Shown one piece after another: positions 53,991 to 63,777 of a stretch of DNA of 64,000 nt. The stretch spans positions 124,001 to 188,000 of the forward strand of contig NZ_NPMS01000004.1 in assembly GCF_002266285.1 (NCBI RefSeq), in the 5' to 3' direction. Source of the stretch: Virgibacillus indicus. Lineage in GTDB: Bacteria; Bacillota; Bacilli; Bacillales; Amphibacillaceae. The first letter of the stretch is position 1; each line of letters opens with the position of its first letter. Made by a program: the position numbers and the translations under genes. The notes beneath the pieces were generated by a model. That model was not told where the DNA came from and made no database searches. It was given only the letters and a program-made list of their open reading frames with translations.

Positions 53991-55775
53991 TTAAACTAAA
54001 TATTTCTCTTCTTCAATAATCGCCGCTGCAGCTTCACGTTTTTTCTTGATTACATTTGTTGGTGTGTGACGTGTCAGTTTACGTAATGATGAAAGCATCA
54101 TGCGCAATGTGTCACCTTCTTCTACAGCAATCAATGTTTCCTTAGCATCTGCTTCGATGCGGTTGAATGCTTCCTGCACGTAGACTTGAGTGTAAAGAAG
54201 TTTTTGGTTATTCTTCTCTTCACCAGTTTTACTGATAGCTTTTTCTGTACGTAGAATTGCTGATTCCATATTGTACACTTCTGCAACCATATCAGCCAGG
54301 TTAACAAGAATCTCTTGTTCCTTTTCCAGTTTCTGCATATATTTTTGTGCTGCAAGTCCAGCACCCAGCAGAACCATTTTCTTAGCGTTTCTTAACAAAT
54401 ATTTTTCCTGCTCTAATACTTCAGTGCCTACTTCTTCCGGCATCATCATCATTAATTCTTCCTGCAGGCTTTGAGCCTTTTGCAGTAATGGCAATTCACC
54501 TTTCATTGCTTTCTTAAGCAAAGTACCTGGTACAAGCAGACGGTTAATTTCATTTGTTCCTTCAAAAATACGGTTAATGCGGGAGTCGCGGTAAATGCGC
54601 TCCACTTCATATTCCTGCATGAAACCATAACCGCCATGGAGCTGAACTGCTTCATCAGAAGTAAAATCAAGCAGTTCAGTACACATATATTTATTCATGG
54701 AACACTCAATCTGGTATTCAGCAATTGCCCGGGCTACTTCTCGGCCATCCTTTAATTGATCATCGGTCAATGCACCCATCCGCTGCTCGAACAAACCAAC
54801 TGTACGATAAACCGCACTTTCATTGGCATAAAGCTCAGATGCCATTGTGGCAAGTTTTTCTTGGGTAAGTGAAAATCCGGAAATTGGTGTATTGAACTGT
54901 TTTCTCTCATTTGTATACTTTACAGCAAGCTCCAATGCTCGTTTGGATCCACCTACGCCGCCAATTGCCAGCTTATAGCGTCCCACATTTAATATATTAA
55001 ATGCGATAATATGACCACGGCCTTTTTCACCTAATAAGTTTTCAACAGGAACCTCCGCATCTTCTAAAACTAATGTACGAGTTGATGAGCTCTTAATCCC
55101 CATTTTCTTTTCTTCAGGTCCTGTGGAAACCCCAGGAAACTCACGTTCTACGATAAATGCAGTGAAGTGTTCACCATCAATTTTTGCATATACAACAAAC
55201 ACATCCGCAAATGCAGAGTTTGTGATCCACTGTTTTTCACCATTTAAAATATAATGTGTACCTGCTTCATTTAATTTAGCAGTCGTCTTTGCACCCAGCG
55301 CATCAGATCCTGAGCTTGGTTCTGTTAATGCATAAGCGGCCAGCAATTCACCTGTAGCCAGCTTTGGCAAATACTTCTCTTTTTGTTCATCGTTGCCAAA
55401 AAACACGATTGGCAGGGAACCGATTCCAACATGTGCCCCGTGAGTTACGGAGAAGCCACCGGCACGTGAGAATTTTTCTGTGATTAAGGAGGAACTGATT
55501 TTGTCTAATGCCAGACCTCCATATTCTTCAGGTACATCCGCGCCCAGCAGTCCAAGGTCACCAGCCTTTTTCAACAGTTCCACAGAATATTCAAATTCAT
55601 GATTTTCCAGATTTTCTACTTTTGGCAGAACTTCTCCGATAACGAAGTCCTCTGTAGTTTTTGCAATCATTTTATGCTCATCAGTGAAGTCCTCTGGTGT
55701 AATGATATCTTCACCAGTCAGATCTTCAATTAAAAATGCTCCACCCTTAAAAATTCTTTCTTTTGTTTCACCCAT
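53991..55775 (-). CDS. fadE: Acyl-CoA dehydrogenase FadE, 594 aa
   Basis: Acyl-CoA dehydrogenase oxidises acyl-CoA to enoyl-CoA in beta-oxidation. The N-terminal 400 residues are a standard ACAD core (AYALTEPSSGSDALGAKTTA, QWITNSAFADVFVVYAKI, VQLHGGYGFMQEYEVERIYRD); the extra C-terminal helical domain is typical of the Bacillus FadE/YusJ. Last gene of fadN-fadA-fadE. Confidence 0.92.
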   Translation of the reverse strand: MGETKERIFKGGAFLIEDLTGEDIITPEDFTDEHKMIAKTTEDFVIGEVLPKVENLENHEFEYSVELLKKAGDLGLLGADVPEEYGGLALDKISSSLITEKFSRAGGFSVTHGAHVGIGSLPIVFFGNDEQKEKYLPKLATGELLAAYALTEPSSGSDALGAKTTAKLNEAGTHYILNGEKQWITNSAFADVFVVYAKIDGEHFTAFIVEREFPGVSTGPEEKKMGIKSSSTRTLVLEDAEVPVENLLGEKGRGHIIAFNILNVGRYKLAIGGVGGSKRALELAVKYTNERKQFNTPISGFSLTQEKLATMASELYANESAVYRTVGLFEQRMGALTDDQLKDGREVARAIAEYQIECSMNKYMCTELLDFTSDEAVQLHGGYGFMQEYEVERIYRDSRINRIFEGTNEINRLLVPGTLLKKAMKGELPLLQKAQSLQEELMMMMPEEVGTEVLEQEKYLLRNAKKMVLLGAGLAAQKYMQKLEKEQEILVNLADMVAEVYNMESAILRTEKAISKTGEEKNNQKLLYTQVYVQEAFNRIEADAKETLIAVEEGDTLRMMLSSLRKLTRHTPTNVIKKKREAAAAIIEEEKYLV

Positions 55776-55880
55776 ATCTATCGTTCCCCTTCCAAATGAA
55801 TTTATTGCACTCCCTTAAAAACTTTAGCTTATTCGAGCTTTAATTATGAACTTTGGAATTTAACGTGTATCACGCTCGGG

Positions 55881-57056
55881 TTACAGGAGTTCAAATACTC
55901 CAGCAGCACCCATTCCGCCGCCAATACACATCGTTACTACACCAAATTGCACATTACGCCGCTTCATTTCATGCATCAGGCTTAATGTTAACTTGGTTCC
56001 AGTCATGCCAAGCGGGTGACCAAGTGCGATTGCACCACCATTTACATTCACGATATTTGTATCCAGATCCAGTGCCTGAATCACACGAACTGATTGTGAT
56101 GCAAAAGCTTCGTTCAGTTCAAATAAGCCAATATCAGATAGCTCAAGTCCTGCTATTTTCAATGCTTTTGGAATTGCTTCAACAGGACCAACACCCATTA
56201 TTTCCGGTTCCACACCTGCAACTGCAAAGGAGCGGAATTTCACAAGTGGTGTAAGTCCTTCAGCTTTGGCTTTATCCCGATCCATTAACAGAACCGATGC
56301 TGCACCGTCACTCATTTGTGAGGAGTTTCCAGCTGTGACCGAACCTTTTACATTGAATGCTGGACGGAGCTTAGCTAATATTTCGGCAGTAGTCCCGGCA
56401 CGTACACCTTCATCCATTTCAAACATAAATTTCTTTTCTTCAATCTTGTTTTGCTTACCAACAACTCGCTGCGCTACTTCGACAGGAACAATTTCATCAT
56501 TAAATTTTCCTTCTTGAATCGCTTTTGCAGCACGCTCATGACTTTGTACGGCAAACGCGTCCTGATCTTCACGTGAAATATTAAAACGATTAGCAACTTC
56601 TTCAGCAGTGTGGCCCATTCCCATATAATATCCTGGTGCATCCTGAACAAGCTTTGTATTTGGTTTGATTACATGGCCTCCCATTGGAATCAGGCTCATC
56701 GATTCCGCACCGCCGGCTATGATCGTGTCACTTGCTCCAATCATAATTCGCTCTGCACCGTAAGCAATGCTTTGCAGGCCTGATGAACAATAGCGGTTAA
56801 TCGTTATCCCTGGGACATCATTTTTTAATCCGGCAAGTCCTGCAATATTTCTTGCCATGTTCATACCTTGCTCGGCTTCCGGCATCGCACAGCCAATAAT
56901 GACGTCATCAATATTTCCATCATAATTTCCTGCACGTTTCAATGTCTCTTTAATGGTTAATCCTGCGAGATCATCTGGTCTTGAATTCGCCAGGGATCCC
57001 TTGTTCGCTTTACCTACAGGGGTTCTTGCACCTGCAACAATTACTGCTTCCTTCAC
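55881..57056 (-). CDS. fadA: 3-ketoacyl-CoA thiolase FadA, 391 aa
   Basis: Thiolase: the acylated Cys is in NRYCSSGLQSI (about residue 89), with GHPLGMTGTK (His) and CIGGGMGAAGVFE (second Cys) near the end. It performs the last step of beta-oxidation. It lies 19 bp after fadN. Confidence 0.94.
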   Translation of the reverse strand: MKEAVIVAGARTPVGKANKGSLANSRPDDLAGLTIKETLKRAGNYDGNIDDVIIGCAMPEAEQGMNMARNIAGLAGLKNDVPGITINRYCSSGLQSIAYGAERIMIGASDTIIAGGAESMSLIPMGGHVIKPNTKLVQDAPGYYMGMGHTAEEVANRFNISREDQDAFAVQSHERAAKAIQEGKFNDEIVPVEVAQRVVGKQNKIEEKKFMFEMDEGVRAGTTAEILAKLRPAFNVKGSVTAGNSSQMSDGAASVLLMDRDKAKAEGLTPLVKFRSFAVAGVEPEIMGVGPVEAIPKALKIAGLELSDIGLFELNEAFASQSVRVIQALDLDTNIVNVNGGAIALGHPLGMTGTKLTLSLMHEMKRRNVQFGVVTMCIGGGMGAAGVFELL

Positions 57057-57075
57057 ATTACTTCCCCCTCTTCTA

Positions 57076-59475
57076 TTAATTTCGTAATGGTTTTCCTTTT
57101 AATAGCATGTGCTGCATCCGAGCCTGAGTCTTTGGTTCAGCGATTAAACTCAGAAATGCCTCACGTTCCAAATCAAGCATTACCTGCTCATCGATCATTG
57201 TTCCTTCTTTAATTCGTCCGCCTGACAATACATATGCCAGCTTCTCAGCAATCTTCACATCATGATCGGATGCATAGCCGCTGAATCGCAGTGTTTTTGC
57301 TCCAAGTAACATGGCTGCATAGCCTGCGTCACCTACAACAGGAATTTGTTCCCGCGCTGGTGCTTTGTAGCCTGCACCTGCTAAAGCTAAAACTTTTTCT
57401 TTTGCATCATGCAATAAATGATCCGGGTTTATACTGATTGCATCATTGTTATCTAAAAATCCATTTTCTCTTGCTTCAGCAGCCGACGTTGAAACTTTTG
57501 CCATTGCAACTTTTTCAAAAACATCATTTGCCACCTTTGTCAGATCAAAATTCACACCTTTTGGCAGGTTGCGAAGCTCTTTTAAATAAAGTTCCTTCGT
57601 CCCGCCACCGCCAGGGATCAATCCGACACCAAATTCAACCAATCCCATATAGGTTTCTGCAGATGCCTGTATTGCAGCTGCCGGAAGTGAAACCTCGGCA
57701 CCTCCGCCAAGTGCCATATTAAATGGTGCTGCTACAACTGGCTTGTTGGAATACTTGATATTCATTGCCATATTTTGAAACTGGCGAACTACCATATCAA
57801 GCTCATAGAAATTATCATCCTGGGCTTCCATCAGCATCATAGCTAGATTTGCACCAACACAGAAATTCTTGCCTTGGTTTCCTATTACCAGTCCTTCATA
57901 GTTTCTATCAGTTTCTTCAATTGCAAAGTTGATCATTTGCATAATATCCAAACCAATTGCATTGCTTTTCGCATGAAATTCGAGTCCGGCAACACCGTCT
58001 CCCAAATCTATCAAACTGGCACCTGTGTTCTTTTTAATAACTCCATTAACATCTTTCAGGCTTCTAAGATTAATTTCTTTTTTATTAAAGGTCTGCTGCT
58101 TGTATTCCCCTTCATCATAGAAGAATACATTTCCATTTTCTTTTTTATAAAAGGATTCATTGCCATCTTCCAGAAGCTTAAGTACCCATTCCGGTACGGT
58201 TTCTCCTTCCTTCTGCATGCGCTCAACGGACTTGCTGACACCAATTGCATCCCATGTTTCAAATGGGCCGATTTCCCAGCCAAATCCCCACTTCATGGCC
58301 TGATCAATGGAAACAACGTCATCTGCAATCTCTCCGAGCAAATCTGCTGAATAGATTAAAACAGGCTTGAGTATGGACCAAACAAGGTCTCCTGCTTTAT
58401 CTCCTTTTGCTGATACAAGCGCTTTCAATTTATTGCTGGAGCCTTTTTCCTGTTTTGCCATTTCTGTTGCTGCTGTCTTCAGCTTTTTTCGGGTCCCGTA
58501 CTCTAGTGTTTCTGGATTCAATTCATAGATTGTACTTCCGTCTTTTCCTTTTTTCTTAAGGAAGAATCCCTGGCCGCTTTTGGCGCCTAACCAGCCCTTC
58601 TCCTGCATATTCTTCATAAATTCCGGCACTTCAAATACTTCCTTTTCAGCACCATTCACCTGATCATATACATTTTTCGCCACATGAATGAATGTGTCCA
58701 AACCAACTACATCCAATGTGCGGAACGTAGCACTTTTTGGTCTGCCAATCATTGGGCCTGTTACGGAATCCACTTCCCCTATACTGTATCCGCCTTTCAG
58801 CATTTCTCTTACCGTCACTAGCAAGCCATATGTGCCAATGCGGTTGGCGATAAAATTAGGTGTATCTTTCGCTTCAACAACACCTTTGCCAAGCACATCT
58901 TCACCAAATATTTTCATAAATTTCAATACGTCAGGATCAGTATCTTTTGTAGGAATAACTTCCAGAAGTTTAAGATACCTTGGAGGATTGAAAAAATGCG
59001 TTCCCAGAAAATGCTTACGGAAATCCTCTGAGCATTCTGCAGTCATATCCTCTACAGAAATTCCGGATGTATTAGAACTGACTATTGCTCCTTCTTTCCG
59101 GTATTTATCAACATTTGCAAAAACCTTTTTCTTAACCCCAAGGTTTTCAACAACTACTTCTATAATCCAGTCGACGTCAGCCAGCTTTTCCATATCATCA
59201 TCCATATTGCCCACCTGAATGAGATCAAGACTTTTCTTTGTCGTTATTGGAGATGGTTTTTGTTTTAAAAGTGCTTTCTTGCTTTGTGTAGCCATTCGGT
59301 TTCGTACGGCTGAATCCTCAAGTGTTAATCCTTTCTTTTCTTCATCTTTTGTTAATTCACGTGGTACGATATCCAGCATTATTGTTGGTATTCCTGCATT
59401 TGCCAAGTGGGCTGCAATACCAGATCCCATTACACCAGAGCCCAGGACTGCCGCACGCTTGATTGTATGCTTCAT
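57076..59475 (-). CDS. fadN: 3-hydroxyacyl-CoA dehydrogenase / enoyl-CoA hydratase FadN, about 799 aa
   Basis: The N-terminal half is a 3-hydroxyacyl-CoA dehydrogenase (Rossmann motif LGSGVMGSGIAAHLANAG); the C-terminal half is a crotonase-fold hydratase (NQGKNFCVGANLAMMLM, ALGGGAEVSLPAAA). The start MKHTIKRA at 59475 follows GGGGGA; a longer frame to 59511 runs through the operator. First gene of the operon. Confidence 0.93.
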   Translation of the reverse strand: MKHTIKRAAVLGSGVMGSGIAAHLANAGIPTIMLDIVPRELTKDEEKKGLTLEDSAVRNRMATQSKKALLKQKPSPITTKKSLDLIQVGNMDDDMEKLADVDWIIEVVVENLGVKKKVFANVDKYRKEGAIVSSNTSGISVEDMTAECSEDFRKHFLGTHFFNPPRYLKLLEVIPTKDTDPDVLKFMKIFGEDVLGKGVVEAKDTPNFIANRIGTYGLLVTVREMLKGGYSIGEVDSVTGPMIGRPKSATFRTLDVVGLDTFIHVAKNVYDQVNGAEKEVFEVPEFMKNMQEKGWLGAKSGQGFFLKKKGKDGSTIYELNPETLEYGTRKKLKTAATEMAKQEKGSSNKLKALVSAKGDKAGDLVWSILKPVLIYSADLLGEIADDVVSIDQAMKWGFGWEIGPFETWDAIGVSKSVERMQKEGETVPEWVLKLLEDGNESFYKKENGNVFFYDEGEYKQQTFNKKEINLRSLKDVNGVIKKNTGASLIDLGDGVAGLEFHAKSNAIGLDIMQMINFAIEETDRNYEGLVIGNQGKNFCVGANLAMMLMEAQDDNFYELDMVVRQFQNMAMNIKYSNKPVVAAPFNMALGGGAEVSLPAAAIQASAETYMGLVEFGVGLIPGGGGTKELYLKELRNLPKGVNFDLTKVANDVFEKVAMAKVSTSAAEARENGFLDNNDAISINPDHLLHDAKEKVLALAGAGYKAPAREQIPVVGDAGYAAMLLGAKTLRFSGYASDHDVKIAEKLAYVLSGGRIKEGTMIDEQVMLDLEREAFLSLIAEPKTQARMQHMLLKGKPLRN

Positions 59476-59496
59476 GATTTGTCCCCCAATCTTATT

Positions 59497-59514
59497 TGAA
59501 TGAACACTCATTCA
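59497..59514 (-). promoter_or_regulatory. FadR operator upstream of fadN
   Basis: TGAATGAACACTCATTCA is a near-perfect palindrome matching the Bacillus FadR consensus TGAATGAMTANTCATTCA except one position. It lies about 20 bp upstream of the fadN start, so FadR would block transcription until long-chain acyl-CoA is present. Confidence 0.85.
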
Positions 59515-59691
59515 TTTTGTTGCCAAAAATAAAAGATAGCAAGCTATCCACTTATTTACTACTATAAATTATATTCTGACATTTCGCAATACCAAAGATT
59601 AAAATGTTGTGATTTTTTTGTTACAATGACCTTGAGGTCTAGTGAAGCAATGTTGTTTTTTCAACTATGAAGTTGCTAAAAGTAATGTTTA

Positions 59692-59720
59692 TTCCCTAAA
59701 ACGGAATATTCGGATATAAT
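59692..59720 (+). promoter_or_regulatory. Predicted promoter of the NERD-domain gene
   Basis: TATAAT (59715-59720) with a weak -35 (TTCCCT) at 17-bp spacing, about 40 bp before the ATG. Confidence 0.45.
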
Positions 59721-59757
59721 AGAACTAGTCTTTATCAAAATATAAAGGAAGTGGACT

Positions 59758-60663
59758 ATGCCTTATAAACCTCGCGTCAAGCCACAAGAACTGATAATCC
59801 TCGAATTATTAAACAAGCGGAAGAAATTAACCAGTAAGGAAAAACAACACTACCTGAATCTAAAAAAGGGCTTTGAAGGAGAGATGCTATTCGATACTTT
59901 TACAGAAAAACTACAATGTGAATGCTCGATATTAAATGATTTGTTACTAGTTGTAAATAGTACCACCTTTCAAATTGATTCCCTCATTATCGCAGGAGAA
60001 AGGATCTTCTTTTACGAAGTTAAAAACTATGAAGGTGATTATTATTACGAATCTGATAAGCTATTTAAGAAGCCCAAATTAGAAATTCTTAATCCCCTTC
60101 ACCAACTGAGCAGAAGCGAATCCTTACTGCGTCAATTACTTCTCAGTCTTGGCTTCAACCTTCAAATTGATGCTTCTGTCGTTTTTATTAACCCCAACTT
60201 CACTTTATACCAAGCACCCCTAGATAAACCTATTATTTTTCCAACGCAGGTTACTCAATACATGACAAATCTAAATACTATACCTTCAAGATTGACAGAA
60301 AGACATAAAAAGCTTGCAGGTCAATTATTATCGTTACACAATTCAGATTCTCCATATACTCAGATTCCTTCCTACGATTACAATCAATTAGAAAAAGGAA
60401 TTACCTGTTTAAAATGCCATTCATTTTCTGTTGCTGTTGAGAAAAGAACTTGCGTTTGCCATAAATGCAGATATAAAGAATCAGTTACAAAAGCTGTATT
60501 AAGATCGGTCAAAGAATTTCAGGTTTTATTCCCAAATGAGAAGATTACCAGTAATGTTATACAAAATTGGTGTCAGGTGGTGAAGTCGAAAAGTTCGATA
60601 AGAAGAATTTTGGCGACTAATTTTAATTCTGTAGGAAAACAGCAATGGACATACTATGAATAG
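59758..60663 (+). CDS. NERD-domain (nuclease-related) protein, 301 aa
   Basis: NERD domain in residues 35-150: GFEGE (39-43), then the PD-(D/E)xK-like core with Asp74 in QIDSLII and Glu87-x-Lys89 in FYEVKNY. A C-terminal zinc ribbon follows (CLKCHS, CVCHKCRY). Such proteins are common in Bacillaceae and may be DNA nucleases. Single-gene unit with a strong terminator. Confidence 0.85.
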   Translation: MPYKPRVKPQELIILELLNKRKKLTSKEKQHYLNLKKGFEGEMLFDTFTEKLQCECSILNDLLLVVNSTTFQIDSLIIAGERIFFYEVKNYEGDYYYESDKLFKKPKLEILNPLHQLSRSESLLRQLLLSLGFNLQIDASVVFINPNFTLYQAPLDKPIIFPTQVTQYMTNLNTIPSRLTERHKKLAGQLLSLHNSDSPYTQIPSYDYNQLEKGITCLKCHSFSVAVEKRTCVCHKCRYKESVTKAVLRSVKEFQVLFPNEKITSNVIQNWCQVVKSKSSIRRILATNFNSVGKQQWTYYE

Positions 60664-60690
60664 AGCTATTTAACATTTATAGGCTGATTT

Positions 60691-60723
60691 AGTCCTTCAT
60701 CACATCGATGGAGGACTTTTTGC
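60691..60723 (+). terminator. Terminator of the NERD gene
   Basis: AGTCCTTCATC pairs with GATGGAGGACT, followed by TTTTT. Confidence 0.85.
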
Positions 60724-60744
60724 TGTGATCTTACTTAGGGTCGA

Positions 60745-61070
60745 CTTTCATTTTATTGATGAGTTAATGAATGAAGAGCTTTTTGCTGCATTCGTGCACT
60801 CATTACCTCGATGAGTTTACGAATGATAAGTTTTCTCCTGCTTTCGTGCACTCATCACCTCGATGAGCTAGCGAATGAAGAGTTTTCTCCTGCATTCGTG
60901 CACTCATCACCTTGATGAGTTTGCGAATGATAAGTTTTCTCTTGCATTCGTGCACTCATTACCTTGATGAGTTTACGAATGATAAGTTTTCTCCTGCTTT
61001 CGTGCACTCATTACGTCGATGAGTTTGCGAATGATAAGTTTTCTCCTGCTTTCGTGCACTCATCACTAAA
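60745..61070. repeat. Array of 52-bp tandem repeats (about six units)
   Basis: GTGCACTCAT recurs at 60794, 60846, 60898, 60950, 61002 and 61054, an exact 52-bp period; the first unit is degenerate. Each unit contains two inverted repeats, ACTCAT/ATGAGT and CGAATG/CATTCG. Because 52 is not a multiple of three the array is not coding. It lies between the NERD terminator and the znuA promoter. Confidence 0.9.
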
Positions 61071-61098
61071 AGAGGGATGTTTTCCGTAATCATTCCTA
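61071..61098. other. Short gap between the 52-bp array and the znuA promoter
   Basis: About 28 bases, no feature seen. Confidence 0.4.
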
Positions 61099-61127
61099 TT
61101 TACAAATCGTAATGATTACGATATTAT
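61099..61127 (+). promoter_or_regulatory. znuA promoter with embedded Zur box
   Basis: -35 TTTACA (61099-61104), 17-bp spacer and -10 TATTAT (61122-61127). The spacer contains the palindrome AATCGTAATGATTACGAT (61105-61122), matching the Bacillus Zur box AAATCGTAATNATTACGATTT. Zinc-loaded Zur bound there would block RNA polymerase. Confidence 0.85.
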
Positions 61128-61163
61128 ATAAAAAGTTGAAATAAATGTTGGGAAGGATACGAA

Positions 61164-62111
61164 ATGAAAGTAATACAAGCAATTTTCATATTGACGATTT
61201 TAAGTGCTATCGCAATTGGTTGCACACCTAATAATAAAGAAACAGACAATGATGCAGATCTTACCATTTATACAACTGTTTACCCGATTCAATATGCTGT
61301 CGAAAGAATTGGCGGAGATTCTGTTGCTGTTACATCTGTTTATCCCCCGGGAGTGGACGCACATACGTATGAACCAGCATCGAAGGATATTACCGCTATT
61401 GCCAAGAGTGATGCATTTATTTATCTGGGCGCTGGCATGGAAGGGTTTGCTGAAACTGCAGCAGCAACGTTGGCAGAACAGGATGTTGAATTAATTGAGA
61501 TAGGCCAGCATGAAGAACTCTTCCACCAGGAGAATGAGTCACATGAACATCATGAAGACGAACACAATCATGAGGGGCACAGTCATGGTGATCATGATCC
61601 GCACATATGGATTGATCCGCATCGTATGCTGGAAATGTCTTCTATTATAAAAGATGAACTAATCCGCTTAAATCCGGAGGCAGAAGAAATTTATAACAAA
61701 GGTTTTTCCACGCTTGAAGAAGATTTATTAGATTTGGATGAACAATTTACCGATATATTAGAGTCAAAACAAAACAAACGAATTCTTGTTTCCCATGCTG
61801 GTTATGGGTACTGGGAGGAACGTTATGGGATTGAACAAATTCCAATTAATGGACTTTCCTCAAGCAGTGAGCCGTCGCAAAAAGATCTAGTCAAAATCAT
61901 TGAACAGGCAAAAGAACATGACTTGAATTATATTATTTTTGAACAAAACAGCTCGAATCGGGTTTCCGAAATTATTCAGGATCAGATTGATGCTGAGAGC
62001 TTAACAATTCATAATCTGTCTGTATTAACAGACGAGGATATTGAGCAGGGAAATGATTACATGTCACTAATGAAGGAAAATTTAAACGTATTGGATAAAG
62101 CAACAGATTAG
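61164..62111 (+). CDS. znuA: Zinc ABC transporter substrate-binding lipoprotein ZnuA/AdcA-like, 315 aa
   Basis: A lipoprotein (lipobox ending in Cys20, AIGC) of the cluster A-I family. A His/Glu-rich flexible loop (about residues 110-150) is typical of zinc binders, followed by HIWIDPHRM and a second lobe. The ligand histidines are DAHTYEP and DPHIWIDP. First gene of the operon. Confidence 0.93.
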   Translation: MKVIQAIFILTILSAIAIGCTPNNKETDNDADLTIYTTVYPIQYAVERIGGDSVAVTSVYPPGVDAHTYEPASKDITAIAKSDAFIYLGAGMEGFAETAAATLAEQDVELIEIGQHEELFHQENESHEHHEDEHNHEGHSHGDHDPHIWIDPHRMLEMSSIIKDELIRLNPEAEEIYNKGFSTLEEDLLDLDEQFTDILESKQNKRILVSHAGYGYWEERYGIEQIPINGLSSSSEPSQKDLVKIIEQAKEHDLNYIIFEQNSSNRVSEIIQDQIDAESLTIHNLSVLTDEDIEQGNDYMSLMKENLNVLDKATD

Positions 62112-62129
62112 CAAAAGAGGTGTTTACAC

Positions 62130-62885
62130 ATGTCAGAACCGGTTGTTTCAATGAAAAATATATCCTATGCCTATGATCAGAAAACTGTGTTAAACCACAT
62201 AAACTTCGAAATTCCTAAAGGAGCCTTTATGGGGCTACTTGGTCCCAATGGCGGTGGCAAAACAACATTGATCAAACTAATTCTCGGGTTACTGAAACCT
62301 GATGAAGGATCTGTACAATTACTTGGCGGACCAATCGGCAAATTTAAAGACTGGAATAGAATCGGTTTTGTTTCACAAAAAGCCAATTCATTTAATAAGG
62401 GGTTCCCTGCTACCGTATTTGAGGTAGTTTCAACAGGACTGACTGCAAACGTTGGCTATTTCAGATTTTTCAATAAGAATCATAAGGAAAAAATAATTCA
62501 GGCGATTGATCAGGTAGGTATGCTTGAATATACACATGAAAATATCGGGAATCTTTCCGGGGGCCAGCAGCAGCGGATCTTTATTGCCCGTTCCCTGGTT
62601 AATGATCCACAGCTGCTTATACTGGATGAGCCTACTGTCGGTGTCGATTATGAAAATGTTCAGCGGTTTTATGAGCTTCTGCATCGTTTAAATGATGAAC
62701 GCCAGATCACATTATTGCTCGTTACACATGACACAGGAACAATTACTGAGCATGCAACAGATATTGTTTGCTTAAATAAAACATTGCATTTTCACGGAAA
62801 GCCGGAAGAATACACATCTCTTTCAGAAAAGGATTTGTCCGTATTTTATGGCCATCCCGTAAATATTGTCACCCACAATCATTAA
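62130..62885 (+). CDS. znuC: Zinc ABC transporter ATPase ZnuC, 251 aa
   Basis: ABC ATPase with Walker A GPNGGGKTT, signature LSGGQQQRIFIARSL and Walker B LLILDEPTVGVD. It sits between znuA and znuB and energises zinc uptake. Confidence 0.93.
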   Translation: MSEPVVSMKNISYAYDQKTVLNHINFEIPKGAFMGLLGPNGGGKTTLIKLILGLLKPDEGSVQLLGGPIGKFKDWNRIGFVSQKANSFNKGFPATVFEVVSTGLTANVGYFRFFNKNHKEKIIQAIDQVGMLEYTHENIGNLSGGQQQRIFIARSLVNDPQLLILDEPTVGVDYENVQRFYELLHRLNDERQITLLLVTHDTGTITEHATDIVCLNKTLHFHGKPEEYTSLSEKDLSVFYGHPVNIVTHNH

Positions 62886-62901
62886 TGCTGGAGGAACGGT
62901 T

Positions 62902-63768
62902 ATGCTCGCAGATTTTCTGGAATACGACTTTTTACGATATACATTTTTAACAGGACTATTAATTGGAATCATCGCACCACTTCTAGGAACATTTATTGTA
63001 GTCAGACGACTGTCACTGATTGCTGATGCATTATCACATGTTACATTGGCCGGGATAGCTTTTGGATTATTGCTCGAGAAAAAATTTGCGGTAACACTGA
63101 TCACCCCATTATACAGCGGGATGGCCTTTTCCGTAATTGGCTCCATTTTCATTGAAAAACTTCGAGGTGTTTACAAGGCCTATCAGGAAATCGCGATACC
63201 AATTATTTTATCCGGTGGAGTAGGGTTAAGTGTAATCTTCATCTCAATTGCGGATGGCTTTAACACCGAATTATTCAACTACCTTTTTGGATCTGTATCA
63301 GCAGTAAGCATCAATGATTTTTATACCATTCTTGGGATTTCCATTTTCATCGTGATGATTGTAGGTTTGCTTTATAAAGAACTTTTCAGCCTTTCTTTCG
63401 ATGAAGAACATGCGACAATCTCTGGAATTCATGCAAAAGCAATTCACCTGCTTTTTATTGTTTTAACCGCACTGGTAATCGCGGCATCCATTCGAATAGT
63501 TGGCGTGCTGCTAGTTTCCGCATTGATGACATTACCGGTTGCTGCAAGCATGAGGATTGCTAAAGGTTTTAAACAAATGATGTTTTTATCTATTATTTTT
63601 GGCGAAATAGCCGTTGTTGCAGGTTTAATAACAGGTTATTATTTAAGTATCCCACCAGGTGGTACGATTGTACTTGTTTCACTAATTATTTTATTAATTT
63701 CGATTGCAGCAAAGAAATATAATTTCACGTTAAAAAAAGCACACGAAAATAACCTTCAAAAAAAGTGA
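62902..63768 (+). CDS. znuB: Zinc ABC transporter permease ZnuB, 288 aa
   Basis: A permease of the ABC-3 family with about eight helices. The ATG at 62902 follows GGAGGAAC; a longer frame from 62866 overlaps znuC. It completes the ZnuABC transporter. Confidence 0.92.
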   Translation: MLADFLEYDFLRYTFLTGLLIGIIAPLLGTFIVVRRLSLIADALSHVTLAGIAFGLLLEKKFAVTLITPLYSGMAFSVIGSIFIEKLRGVYKAYQEIAIPIILSGGVGLSVIFISIADGFNTELFNYLFGSVSAVSINDFYTILGISIFIVMIVGLLYKELFSLSFDEEHATISGIHAKAIHLLFIVLTALVIAASIRIVGVLLVSALMTLPVAASMRIAKGFKQMMFLSIIFGEIAVVAGLITGYYLSIPPGGTIVLVSLIILLISIAAKKYNFTLKKAHENNLQKK

Positions 63769-63777
63769 GGGATTTGA

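Noticed and set aside
60745-61070. CRISPR array
   Set aside because: The repeat units are joined head to tail without variable spacers of constant length between identical repeats, and no cas gene is present.
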